Assembly (NCBI GenBank): GCA_030430455.1
Contig: JAUIJB010000019.1
Coordinates: 1-53,507 of the forward strand
From: Verrucomicrobiia bacterium
Lineage (GTDB): Bacteria > Verrucomicrobiota > Verrucomicrobiia > Verrucomicrobiales > Akkermansiaceae
Direction of reading: 5' to 3'
DNA length: 53,507 bases
Of this stretch, positions 38,608 through 46,481 are shown in pieces. The notes under the pieces are model-generated. The model was not told the origin of the DNA, made no database searches, and saw only the letters and a list, made by a program, of their open reading frames with translations. Within the stretch, counting starts at the first letter, position 1, and each line of letters opens with the position of its first letter. A program made the translations under genes and the position numbers.

Positions 38608-41055
38608 ATGGCGAAGACGAACAAGCGGAAGAGAGGCAAGGCGGGGGCGAAGTGGTCCAACGAGGTGGTCGGGATCATCCTGATTGCGGTGGGGTTGCTT
38701 GCCTTCCTCTCGGTGGTGTCGTTCTCGCGCCAGGACCTCCCGGTGTGGGGCCTGGGCAAGACTTTTGCCGATGCCGCCGAGCCGGCCGGCGAGCCGGCGA
38801 ACTTCATCGGCAAGCTGGGCGTGCTGATCGGCCTGGCCCAGGTGGCCCTGTTCGGGGGCGCGGGTTTCGTGGTGGCCGTGGCGCTGGTCTGGTTCGGGGT
38901 GGTGAAGCTGGTCTTCGACGGCCGCCTCTTCCCGCGCACCGTGATCGGTTTCGCCGTGCTGGCGCTCAGCGGGGCCACCTTCCTCCATGCCGGCTGGGCC
39001 GCGCCGGGGGAGCCGCTCGGTGCCGGCGGCCTGCTGGGTCGCCTGCTCGGCGGCAAGCTGCTGGTCCCGCTGATCGGCACGATGGGCACCCTGATCGTCA
39101 CCAGCTGCCTCTACCTGGTCTCCCTCATCCTGCTGGTCGGGCAGAAACCGATCCACTTCATCCGCGAGTCGTGCGGGCTCGCCGGTGCCGGGGTGGAGAA
39201 GCTCAGGGAGGTGCGCGCCGAGAAGCAGGCCAGGGCCGAGAAGGACGCGATCCGCCAGGAGGAGCGCGAGAAGGAACGCGAGCGGCGTCGCAAGGAGCGC
39301 GAGGAGGCCCGCGCCGAGAAGGAACGCGCCAAGGCGGAGGAGGAGGGGACCCAGGCCGAGCTGCCACTGCGCGAGACGCCCGCGCCGCAGATCATCGATG
39401 CCTCGCAGAAGCGCGTCGAGGCGCCGCAGCCCGGCTCCAAGCCCTTCGAGCGGCGCAAGCCCGAGCACCAGTCGCTCAGCACCACCGGCTTCGAGGACTA
39501 CGAGCTGCCGGGCTTCGACATGCTCGACGCGGTCGAGGAAAGCGACGAGCAGGATGGTGCGGCGAACCGCGACGAGCTGCTCGCGACCCAGCGCAACATC
39601 GTCGAGACCCTCAAGTCCTTCGGCATCGAGACCACGCCGGGCGACATCACCCGCGGCCCGACCATCACCCGCTACGAGATCTATCCCAGCGTCGGCCTGC
39701 GGGTCTCGCGCATCGCCCAACTCGAGGCCGACATCGCCCGCGCGACGCGCGCCGAGCGGATCAACATCCTCGCCCCGATCCCCGGCAAGGACACGGTCGG
39801 CATCGAGCTGGCCAACTCGACCAAGGTCGCCGTGCCGCTGCGCGAGCTGCTGCAGGACCCCGAGTTCCGCTCGGCGAAGAAGAAGATCCCGCTGGCCCTC
39901 GGCAAGGACGTCTACGGCCAGACGGTCATCGGCGACCTCGCGGCGATGCCCCACCTGCTCGTCGCCGGCGCGACCGGCTCGGGCAAGTCGGTTTGCATCA
40001 ACTCGATCATCGCCTCGATGCTGTTCAAGTTCGGGCCCGACGAGCTGCGCTTCATCATGGTCGACCCGAAGGTCGTCGAGATGCAGATGTACAACCGCCT
40101 GCCGCACCTCGTGGTGCCGGTGGTGACCGATCCCCGCAAGGTCGTCGCCGCCCTGAAGTGGGTGGTCAACGAGATGGAGAAGCGCTACCGCGTCTTCGCC
40201 AAGTGCGGGGTGCGCAACTTCGACAGCTTCAACCAGCGCGTCGTCGAGGAGAAGGAGGAGCCCGAGGTCGAGGAAGTCGAGGAAGAGGCCGACGAGGAGG
40301 TCGACGAGGAGCAGGTCGAGTCGATCGCCCAGGCGCTCGAGGACGGCGAGCTCGGGCCCCAGGCCGGCGACGACGAGGAGGATGAGGAGGAAGAGGAGAT
40401 CCCCGACCGCTACCCCTACATCGTGGTCATCGTCGACGAGCTCGCCGACCTGATGCAGACCGCGCCGGCGGACGTCGAGATGTGCATCGCCCGCATCGCC
40501 CAGAAGGCGCGCGCGGCGGGCATCCACCTGATCATCGCCACCCAGACGCCGCGTGCCGACGTGGTCACCGGCATCATCAAGGCGAACATCCCGTGCCGGG
40601 TCGCGTTCCAGGTTTCCTCGCAGCTCGACTCGCGGGTCATCCTCGACTCCAAGGGCGCGGAGAAGCTGGTGGGCAAGGGCGACATGCTCTACCTGCCGCC
40701 GGGGTCGGCCAAGCTCGAGCGCGCCCAGGGCGCCTTCGTCTCCGACGAGGAGGTCGAGCGCCTCGTCGACCACTGCTCGGACCAGGCCGACGTCAACTTC
40801 GAGGAGGACATTCAGGCCACCATCGAGAGCAGCGGTGCCGACGACGGCGGCGAGGAGGTCTCCGACGCCGACGAGGAGCTGGTCGCCCGCTGCATCGAGG
40901 TGGCGCGCCAGGAGCAGAAGTGCAGCACCAGCCTGCTGCAGCGCCGCCTGCGGCTCGGCTACACCCGCGCCGCGCGGATGGTCGACATCCTCGAGCAGCG
41001 CGGCGTCGTCGGTCCCGGCGACGGCGCGAAGGCGCGCGAGGTGTTCGTGAAGTGA
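38608..41055 (+). CDS. ftsK: FtsK/SpoIIIE DNA translocase
   Basis: An 815-residue ATP-driven DNA pump for chromosome segregation at the septum. Four or five N-terminal transmembrane helices (about 10-190), a charged coiled-coil linker (AREKEREREKERERR-type, about 205-260), the alpha domain, and the beta RecA-like domain with Walker A GATGSGKSV at about 454 and Walker B YIVVIVDELADLM. The C-terminal gamma winged helix ends CSTSLLQRRLRLGYTRAARM. An insertion of about 55 residues, mostly Glu and Asp (about 545-599), sits between the two Walker motifs. Start at 38608 (MAKTNKRKRG) instead of 38548 by basic N-terminus. Confidence 0.96.
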   Translation: MAKTNKRKRGKAGAKWSNEVVGIILIAVGLLAFLSVVSFSRQDLPVWGLGKTFADAAEPAGEPANFIGKLGVLIGLAQVALFGGAGFVVAVALVWFGVVKLVFDGRLFPRTVIGFAVLALSGATFLHAGWAAPGEPLGAGGLLGRLLGGKLLVPLIGTMGTLIVTSCLYLVSLILLVGQKPIHFIRESCGLAGAGVEKLREVRAEKQARAEKDAIRQEEREKERERRRKEREEARAEKERAKAEEEGTQAELPLRETPAPQIIDASQKRVEAPQPGSKPFERRKPEHQSLSTTGFEDYELPGFDMLDAVEESDEQDGAANRDELLATQRNIVETLKSFGIETTPGDITRGPTITRYEIYPSVGLRVSRIAQLEADIARATRAERINILAPIPGKDTVGIELANSTKVAVPLRELLQDPEFRSAKKKIPLALGKDVYGQTVIGDLAAMPHLLVAGATGSGKSVCINSIIASMLFKFGPDELRFIMVDPKVVEMQMYNRLPHLVVPVVTDPRKVVAALKWVVNEMEKRYRVFAKCGVRNFDSFNQRVVEEKEEPEVEEVEEEADEEVDEEQVESIAQALEDGELGPQAGDDEEDEEEEEIPDRYPYIVVIVDELADLMQTAPADVEMCIARIAQKARAAGIHLIIATQTPRADVVTGIIKANIPCRVAFQVSSQLDSRVILDSKGAEKLVGKGDMLYLPPGSAKLERAQGAFVSDEEVERLVDHCSDQADVNFEEDIQATIESSGADDGGEEVSDADEELVARCIEVARQEQKCSTSLLQRRLRLGYTRAARMVDILEQRGVVGPGDGAKAREVFVK

Positions 41056-41108
41056 GGGTGGTGTTGGCGGTGTCGAGGTGGTTCGGGCGCCGCCGAGGTG
41101 CGGGGGAG

Positions 41109-41176
41109 TGAGCAGTGAGCAGTGAGCAGTGGAGAGGCGCTCATCCGTCATCCACCATCTGCCATCCTCCATCTTC
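41109..41176 (+). repeat. Two heptamer arrays upstream of the 41214 gene
   Basis: TGAGCAG occurs three times in tandem at 41109-41129, then five degenerate CATCNNN heptamers (CATCCGT CATCCAC CATCTGC CATCCTC CATCTTC) at 41142-41176. They lie in the 158-bp gap after ftsK, ahead of the Shine-Dalgarno GAGGTGAGG of the next gene. Confidence 0.75.
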
Positions 41177-41213
41177 AGCTTGTGCTGGGGGGTGGGGAGG
41201 GTAGAGGTGAGGG

Positions 41214-41822
41214 ATGCCGGAAGAGACGCCAGCGCCGCCGAAGGGACGCTCCTGTTGGTTCAAGGTCTTCATCGCGCTCTGCCTGCTCGCCCTGGTCTTG
41301 GGGGTCTTCTGGTGGTGGCACAACCGGCCGATCCGGCCGGTTGTGCTCAGCGAGCAGGAGAAGCAGCAGGTCGAGCAGAAGGTCGAGGCGATCCAGGCCG
41401 GGCCGGAGGAGCCCGAGGAGCCGGGCTACGAGCCGGGGAAGAAGTCGATCGTGCTCACCGAGCGCGAATTGAACGGCCTGCTCAACGAGCGCACGAATCT
41501 CGGCGACAAGGTGCGCTTCGAGCTGGCCACCGACGCGATCCACGCCCGGCTCGAGAGCGACCTCGACGAGGACCTGCCGCTCTTCGGCGGGCGCAAGCTC
41601 AAGGCGCGGGCACGCTTCCTGGTGAGCCAGGACGAGGCGGGCACGCACTTCGTCATCGATGACGTGACCGTCTGGGGCGTCTCGCTGCCCAACGACTGGC
41701 TCGGCGGCCTCAAGGGCCGCGACCTCATCGGCGAGGCCCTCGGCGGCAAGCCCGGCAGCCTCGCCGGGGTGAAGTCGATCGAGGTGGTGCCGGGGGAGAT
41801 TCGGGTGGAGCTGAAGGAGTAG
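41214..41822 (+). CDS. Membrane-anchored protein of unknown function
   Basis: A 202-residue protein with one N-terminal transmembrane helix (residues 16-34, FKVFIALCLLALVLGVFWWW) and an extracytoplasmic part. It includes VLTERELNGLLNE followed by LGDKVRFELATDAIHARLESDL, resembling the lipid-binding YpmS/LmeA-type pattern, but too weakly to assign. The start is supported by a good Shine-Dalgarno (GAGGTGAGG). It follows ftsK by 158 bp that contain heptamer arrays, and is convergent with tmk across fold-back copy 2. Confidence 0.72.
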   Translation: MPEETPAPPKGRSCWFKVFIALCLLALVLGVFWWWHNRPIRPVVLSEQEKQQVEQKVEAIQAGPEEPEEPGYEPGKKSIVLTERELNGLLNERTNLGDKVRFELATDAIHARLESDLDEDLPLFGGRKLKARARFLVSQDEAGTHFVIDDVTVWGVSLPNDWLGGLKGRDLIGEALGGKPGSLAGVKSIEVVPGEIRVELKE

Positions 41823-41847
41823 GGAGGAACTGGGGCTGGCAGGGCCG

Positions 41848-42242
41848 GTTGGCGGTGCGGGCCGGCTGGAAAGCACCGCCCGGGCAACCAAGCTGCCGGG
41901 GAGAGGTGGCGGAGCGGGAGAAATAGGTCCTATGGGTCCTATAGGACCTATGGGAGCACCTCTTGCGCTCCGCAGTGTCGATCCTGGCGCTGCGAAGACG
42001 GGTGGGGCGGGAGCTTGTCTTCCGGAGCCGCCCCAAGTGCAAGGGTGAGGCGCAGCCTCACGCCATATAGGTCCCATAGGTCCTATAGGTCTTATGCCCT
42101 GCGCTCCGCCACCTCTCCCAGCCTCTCACCACCCAACCCGCGCTTCCCAGCCGGTCCGCACCGGCACCACGCCCCACGACACCTCCACTCCCCAGCCTCT
42201 CACCACCCAACCCGCACTTCCCAGCCGGTCCGCACTGCCAAC
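41848..42242. repeat. TAGGTCC fold-back element, copy 2 (core 41921-42110)
   Basis: Between the convergent stops of the 41214 gene and tmk. The left arm GGCGGTGCGGGCCGGCTGGA mirrors right-arm CAGCCGGTCCGCACTGCC. The core is 190 nt, as in copy 1. The right end is duplicated in tandem: a 50-bp block starting CCCAGCCTCTCACCACCCAA at 42118 recurs at 42191, 73 bp later. Confidence 0.88.
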
Positions 42243-42247
42243 CCGCC

Positions 42248-42847
42248 TCACGCCGCCCCTTCCTCCCGGCCCGGCTTCGCCACGGCGGCGCGGATTGCCT
42301 GCTGCACTTCCTCGACGCTGCCGCGGCTGTCGATGACGGTGGCGAAGGGCTCGTCGCGCAGCGACAGGAAGATCTCGCGGCACTTGGTGAGCGCCTCGCG
42401 CTGCTCGAACTCGTTGGCGGTGTCGCCGCGGGCGCCGATGCGCCGCAGGGCGTCGTCGATCGGCAGGTCGAGGAGGATGAGGTGGTCGGGGAGCGGGGCG
42501 AAGGCCTCGTTGCGGCGGCGGATCGCGGCGGGGTCGAGGCCGCGGCTGCCCTGGTAGGCCATGGTCGAGAAGTAGTAGCGGTCGAGGATCACCACCTTGC
42601 CGGCGTCGAGCGCCGGGCGGATGAGCTGCCCGACGTGCTCGCGGCGGTCCTCGAGGAAGCAGTCGAGCTCCTCTTCCGGCGACAGCCGCCCGGTGGCTGC
42701 GGACTCGCGCAGCCGGCGCCCCCAGGGGCCGTCGGTCGGCTCGCGGCTGAGGACGACCTCGCGGCCCGTCGACTCGAACCACTCGCCGAGCAGCCGGCAC
42801 TGGGTCGACTTGCCGGTGCCGTCGGTTCCCTCGAGGACGATGAGCAT
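42248..42847 (-). CDS. tmk: Thymidylate kinase
   Basis: A 199-residue enzyme phosphorylating dTMP to dTDP. The P-loop LEGTDGTGKSTQ lies at residues about 5-16; the dTMP-site motif VILDRYYFSTMAYQG carries DRY, specific for thymidylate kinases; SREPTDGPWG is the P-loop-proximal signature, and the lid region is DDALRRIGARGD. Start ATG 42847 (MLIVLEGTD) has no Shine-Dalgarno (CTGCCGCC). The stop abuts the end of fold-back copy 2. Confidence 0.96.
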   Translation of the reverse strand: MLIVLEGTDGTGKSTQCRLLGEWFESTGREVVLSREPTDGPWGRRLRESAATGRLSPEEELDCFLEDRREHVGQLIRPALDAGKVVILDRYYFSTMAYQGSRGLDPAAIRRRNEAFAPLPDHLILLDLPIDDALRRIGARGDTANEFEQREALTKCREIFLSLRDEPFATVIDSRGSVEEVQQAIRAAVAKPGREEGAA

Positions 42848-43027
42848 GGCGGCAGGGTGAAAATTGCCGCGCGGCCTGCCAAGGGGGAAGTCGGGCCCGC
42901 AACGGATCGGTGATTTTCCCGCCAAGCCGCAGATTTCAGTTCCGCCGTGCGGGGAATCGCCGCAGGCTGGCGGCGGCGGCTCCACTGTCATTCAGCCAGC
43001 TCTCCATCCATCAAGCCCATCCATCCC

Positions 43028-43726
43028 ATGTCCCACCAATCCATCAAGGAAGAGTGCCTGCAGGCGAACCTCGAGCTTCCCAAGACCGGCCTGGTCGACC
43101 TGACCTTCGGCAACGTCTCGGTCGCCGACCCGAAGGCGCGCGTGTTCGCGATCAAGCCGAGCGGGGTCGACTATGACAAGCTGCGCGCCGACGACATGGT
43201 GGTGCTCGACTACGACGGCCAGGTCGTCGAGGGCGAGCTGCGGCCGTCGTCGGACACCCCGACCCACCGCTGCCTCTACCGGCGCTTCGAGGGCATCCGC
43301 TCGGTCGTCCACACCCACTCGCGCAGCGCGGTCGCCTTCGCCCAGGCCGGCCGCGACCTGCCCTGCCTCGGCACCACCCACTGCGACTACTTCCACGGCG
43401 CGATCCCGTGCACCCGCACGATGACGCCGGAGGAGGTCGGCGGCGAGTACGAGTGGGAAACCGCGGTGGTGATCGCCGAGGCCTTCGAGAGCCGCGGCAT
43501 CGACCCGCTCAACGTCCCCGCCGTGCTGGTCCGCAACCACGGGCCCTTCGCCTGGGGGCCCTCGGCCGCCAAGGCGGTCGAGACGGCGCTGGCGCTGGAG
43601 ATCGTCGCCGACATGGCGATCAAGACCCTGTCGATCCAGCCGGCGGCGGACCCAGCGCCGCAGCACCTGCTCGACAAGCACTTCTTCCGCAAGCACGGAC
43701 CGGGCGCCTACTACGGCCAGTCCTGA
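43028..43726 (+). CDS. araD: L-ribulose-5-phosphate 4-epimerase
   Basis: A 232-residue class II aldolase-fold enzyme that converts L-ribulose 5-phosphate to D-xylulose 5-phosphate, the last step of arabinose catabolism. Motifs: phosphate-binding LTFGNVSV, IKPSGVDYD and SSDTPTHRCLYRRF; zinc ligands in VVHTHSRSAVAFAQ; active-site residues in VLVRNHGPFAWG. Length is typical (231). The leader is repetitive (CCATCCATCAAGCCCATCC) and lacks a Shine-Dalgarno. It is followed 37 bp later by the fructose bisphosphatase, so these two may form an operon. Confidence 0.95.
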   Translation: MSHQSIKEECLQANLELPKTGLVDLTFGNVSVADPKARVFAIKPSGVDYDKLRADDMVVLDYDGQVVEGELRPSSDTPTHRCLYRRFEGIRSVVHTHSRSAVAFAQAGRDLPCLGTTHCDYFHGAIPCTRTMTPEEVGGEYEWETAVVIAEAFESRGIDPLNVPAVLVRNHGPFAWGPSAAKAVETALALEIVADMAIKTLSIQPAADPAPQHLLDKHFFRKHGPGAYYGQS

Positions 43727-43763
43727 CGAAGCCCCGCGCAATCCTTCCCCGAATCTCTCCCCC

Positions 43764-45689
43764 ATGTCCGACTGGATCCACCGGGCACTCGCCGAGCGCT
43801 ATCCGACGATCGTCTCGGCGGTCTCCGAGATCGCCGCGCTCAAGGCGCAGCTGCAGCTGCCCAAGGGGGTGATCCACGTCATCTCCGACATCCACGGCGA
43901 GGACAAGAAGCTGCGCCACGTGATCAACAACGCCTCGGGGCGGTTGCGGCCGCTGGTGGCCGAGATGTTCGAGGACAAGCTGGCGCCGGCGGAGTTCCGC
44001 GAGCTGCTCCACGTGCTCTACTACCCGGCCGAGGTCCTGCAGATCAAGCGCGACGAGCTGCGCGACGAGGACGCCCGCGCGCGCTGGGTCACGGCGACCC
44101 TGCAGCGCCAATTCGAGCTCATCCGGGTGATGATCCGCGAGCGCCGCCGCAAGGCGGTGAAGACGCTGGCGCCGAAGGAGTTCCGCGAGCTCTTCGAGGT
44201 CCTGCTCAACTACCCGGCCGGGGGCCATGCCGAGGAGTTCCTCACCGTGCAGATCCGCGAGCTGGTCCACCGCCGGCTGGCCTTCACCGCGGTGCGCAGC
44301 GCGTCGCGCTTCATCCGCAGCCTGACGGTCGAGGAAACCATCGTCGCCGGCGACCTCGGCGACCGCGGCCCGCGCATCGACCGGGTCATCGACATCCTCC
44401 AGCGCCAGCCCAACGTCACCTTGATCTGGGGCAACCACGACGTCAGCTGGATGGGCGCCTGCCTCGGCCACGAGGCGCTGATCGCCCTGGTGCTGAGGAT
44501 TTCGCTGCGCTACCGCCGGCTCTACCAGCTCGAGGAGGGCTACGGCCTGCTGACCAAGGCGCTCGAGCACCTCGCCGAGGCCGAGTACGGCGACGACCCG
44601 GCCGAGCACTTCCTGGCCAAGCGCAAGGGCGAGCGCGACCCGCTGCTCATCGCCCGCATGCACAAGGCCGCGGCGATCCTCGAGTTCAAGCTCGAGGGAC
44701 AGATGATCGAGCGCCACCCGGAGTGGAAAATGGACGACCGCAACCTGCTGCGGCGGATCGACTACGACAAGCGGACGGTGATGGTCGACGGCGCCGAGCA
44801 CCCGCTGCGCGACCCGCTGCTGCCCACAGTCGACCCGGCCGACCCGAACCGCCTGTCGGAGGCCGAGCAGCACTGCCTCGAGCGGCTCAAGGAGTCGTTC
44901 ATGTCATCCGACCGCCTGTGGCAGCACATGAAGTGGGTCGCCGAGCGCGGCCGCATGGCGCTGGTGCGCGACCGCGCGGTGATCTTCCACGCCTGCCTGG
45001 CGACCGACGACGACGGCGCCTACCTGCCGCTCGAGATCGACGGCCGCGAGTGCCGCGGGCCCGAGCAGTTCGACGCCTTCAACCGCGTGATCAAGCGCGC
45101 CTTCCGCGACGGCGTCGAGGCCTCGCAGGACGACCTCGACTGGTTCTACTACCTCTGGGCGGGCCCCAGCTCGCCGCTGTTCGGCAAGGACCGCATGGCG
45201 ACCTTCGAGACCTACTTCGTCGCCGACAAGGCGACCCACAAGGAGACCCGCAACCCGTGGTTCCGCTGGATCCACGACTTCGGGTTCTGCGACCGCATCT
45301 GCCGCGAGATGGGCGTCGACGAGGGCGGCATCATCGTCAACGGCCACGTTCCCGTGAAGGTCAAGGAGGGCGAGAGCCCGCTCAAGGACGGCGGCAACGC
45401 GGTGACCATCGATGGCGCCTTCTCCGAGGCCTACGGCGACCGCGGCTACACGCTCATCCTCGGTCCCGAGGGCGAGGTGCTGGCCGAGCACCACGCCTTC
45501 CCGAACCCGGTCCAGGCCGTGCGGGAGGGCGAGGACCTGGTGCCGACGATGACCCTGCTGCGCGGTTACGAAAAGCCGCGCTCGGTCGGCGACACCGAGA
45601 AGGGCGAGGCGATCCGCGCCCAGATCCGCGCCCTCGAGGAGCTCGTCGTGGCCTACGAGGACGGCCGGATCCAGGAAAGGCGCGGGTGA
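43764..45689 (+). CDS. fbp: Fructose-1,6-bisphosphatase class III
   Basis: A 641-residue calcineurin-like phosphatase, length typical of the Firmicutes-type Fbp. The metal-binding blocks are SDIHGE (41-46), GDLGDRGPRID (about 196-206) and GNHDVSWMG (about 222-230), followed by NGHVPVKVKEGESP near residue 530. Conserved elements FEVLLNYPAGG and WRIHDFG-like (WIHDFGFCDRIC) support this class. It hydrolyses fructose 1,6-bisphosphate to fructose 6-phosphate in gluconeogenesis. The leader CTCTCCCCC lacks a Shine-Dalgarno. Next to araD, it links pentose entry through the pentose phosphate route to hexose synthesis. Confidence 0.93.
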   Translation: MSDWIHRALAERYPTIVSAVSEIAALKAQLQLPKGVIHVISDIHGEDKKLRHVINNASGRLRPLVAEMFEDKLAPAEFRELLHVLYYPAEVLQIKRDELRDEDARARWVTATLQRQFELIRVMIRERRRKAVKTLAPKEFRELFEVLLNYPAGGHAEEFLTVQIRELVHRRLAFTAVRSASRFIRSLTVEETIVAGDLGDRGPRIDRVIDILQRQPNVTLIWGNHDVSWMGACLGHEALIALVLRISLRYRRLYQLEEGYGLLTKALEHLAEAEYGDDPAEHFLAKRKGERDPLLIARMHKAAAILEFKLEGQMIERHPEWKMDDRNLLRRIDYDKRTVMVDGAEHPLRDPLLPTVDPADPNRLSEAEQHCLERLKESFMSSDRLWQHMKWVAERGRMALVRDRAVIFHACLATDDDGAYLPLEIDGRECRGPEQFDAFNRVIKRAFRDGVEASQDDLDWFYYLWAGPSSPLFGKDRMATFETYFVADKATHKETRNPWFRWIHDFGFCDRICREMGVDEGGIIVNGHVPVKVKEGESPLKDGGNAVTIDGAFSEAYGDRGYTLILGPEGEVLAEHHAFPNPVQAVREGEDLVPTMTLLRGYEKPRSVGDTEKGEAIRAQIRALEELVVAYEDGRIQERRG

Positions 45690-45743
45690 GGGGAGGCAGT
45701 AGGCCGGGAAGGGTCGAGGCGGCGGAGGTTCCAGAGTCTCATC

Positions 45744-45826
45744 GGAGCACCGACTTCAGTCGGCTGAGAGGTGTGGAGGCGGAGTTGAAGGGTGCTTCGA
45801 GGCGGGCTGAAGCCCGCGGTCCGATG
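45744..45826. repeat. Dispersed palindromic repeat, GCCGACTTCAGTCGG family (copy 2)
   Basis: CGGAGCACCGACTTCAGTCG, then GAGAGGTG, GCTTCGAGGCGGGCTG and CCCGCGGTCCGATGAG. It aligns block by block with 17774-17865, including a hairpin changed in both arms (GCGGGCTGAAGCCCGC here, CGGACTGGAAGTCCG there), a compensatory change. Confidence 0.72.
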
Positions 45827-45857
45827 AGAGCCGGCGGAGGTTCCGGATCTGCTGCCG

Positions 45858-46390
45858 GAGGCCTTGGACTGCGGTGGCTTGACACCGCTTTGGTGTCGTT
45901 CTGGAACGTCGCCACCCAGCATGCTGTCGGACGGGAAAGGCGGCCTGCAGCGCCCACCAAGCGCCCACCAAGCGCCCACCAAGCGCCCACCAAGCACCCA
46001 CCAAGCACCCACCAAGCACCCACCAAGAGGCGGCCCCACCCGGACAGCCGCGCTTCCGAACCGTCGCTGTTCAGGGAAACCACCTGACGTTCTGGTGGAA
46101 ATGGAGGGCCGCAGATTGAGCAGATTCTCGCAGATCGATTGGTGTTGTTGAGTCTGCGCCCATCTCCGCCGCTGCGGTTTCCCATCCTTCGCCCCCCGAG
46201 CTCCGGTGATTTCCCGGAACTCGTAGCCATCGACCGGGTCCTCTTCCGCGAGAAGATCCGGATTGGAGGAACGCTTGGTCTCCGGCCAGTGGAGGCCTGG
46301 CACTCCTTGCTTCGTGACCGTCTTGCCTGAAACCGATTCCCCGAACGACCCGCGAAAGCGGCGTCAAGCCGCCGCACTCCAGGGTCCGGC
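45858..46390. repeat. Composite dispersed repeat (copy B)
   Basis: The 792-bp convergent gap between fbp and araB (45690-46481) has no gene. From 45861 it repeats the blocks of copy A (15621): CCTTGGACTGCGGTGGCTTG, ACACCGCTTTGGTGTCGTTC, GGGAAACCACCTGACG and CCGCAGATTGAGCAGATT. It closes with an inverted block GCGAAAGCGGCGTCAAGCCG..CCGCACTCCAGG at 46352-46382, complementary to its start, making the whole region fold back. Confidence 0.7.
45950..46026 (+). repeat. 11-mer tandem array, 7 units of GCGCCCACCAA
   Basis: Four GCGCCCACCAA units are followed by three GCACCCACCAA units. The array sits inside composite repeat copy B at the place where copy A has a single CAGCGTCCACCCAG, so it arose by local expansion. 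Confidence 0.9.
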
Positions 46391-46481
46391 GCTGCGCCGG
46401 ACTCTGCAGCGGGGCCGTCGCGGTGGAATGGAAGCGGATCTCCCATTCACCCTGGTCCCCCGAAGGCCGTGGGTGCGGGGC

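Noticed and set aside
45950..46026. Possible CRISPR array
   Set aside because: Units of 11 bp are contiguous with no spacers, and no cas gene is present; it is a tandem repeat. The same holds for the 7- and 8-mer arrays.
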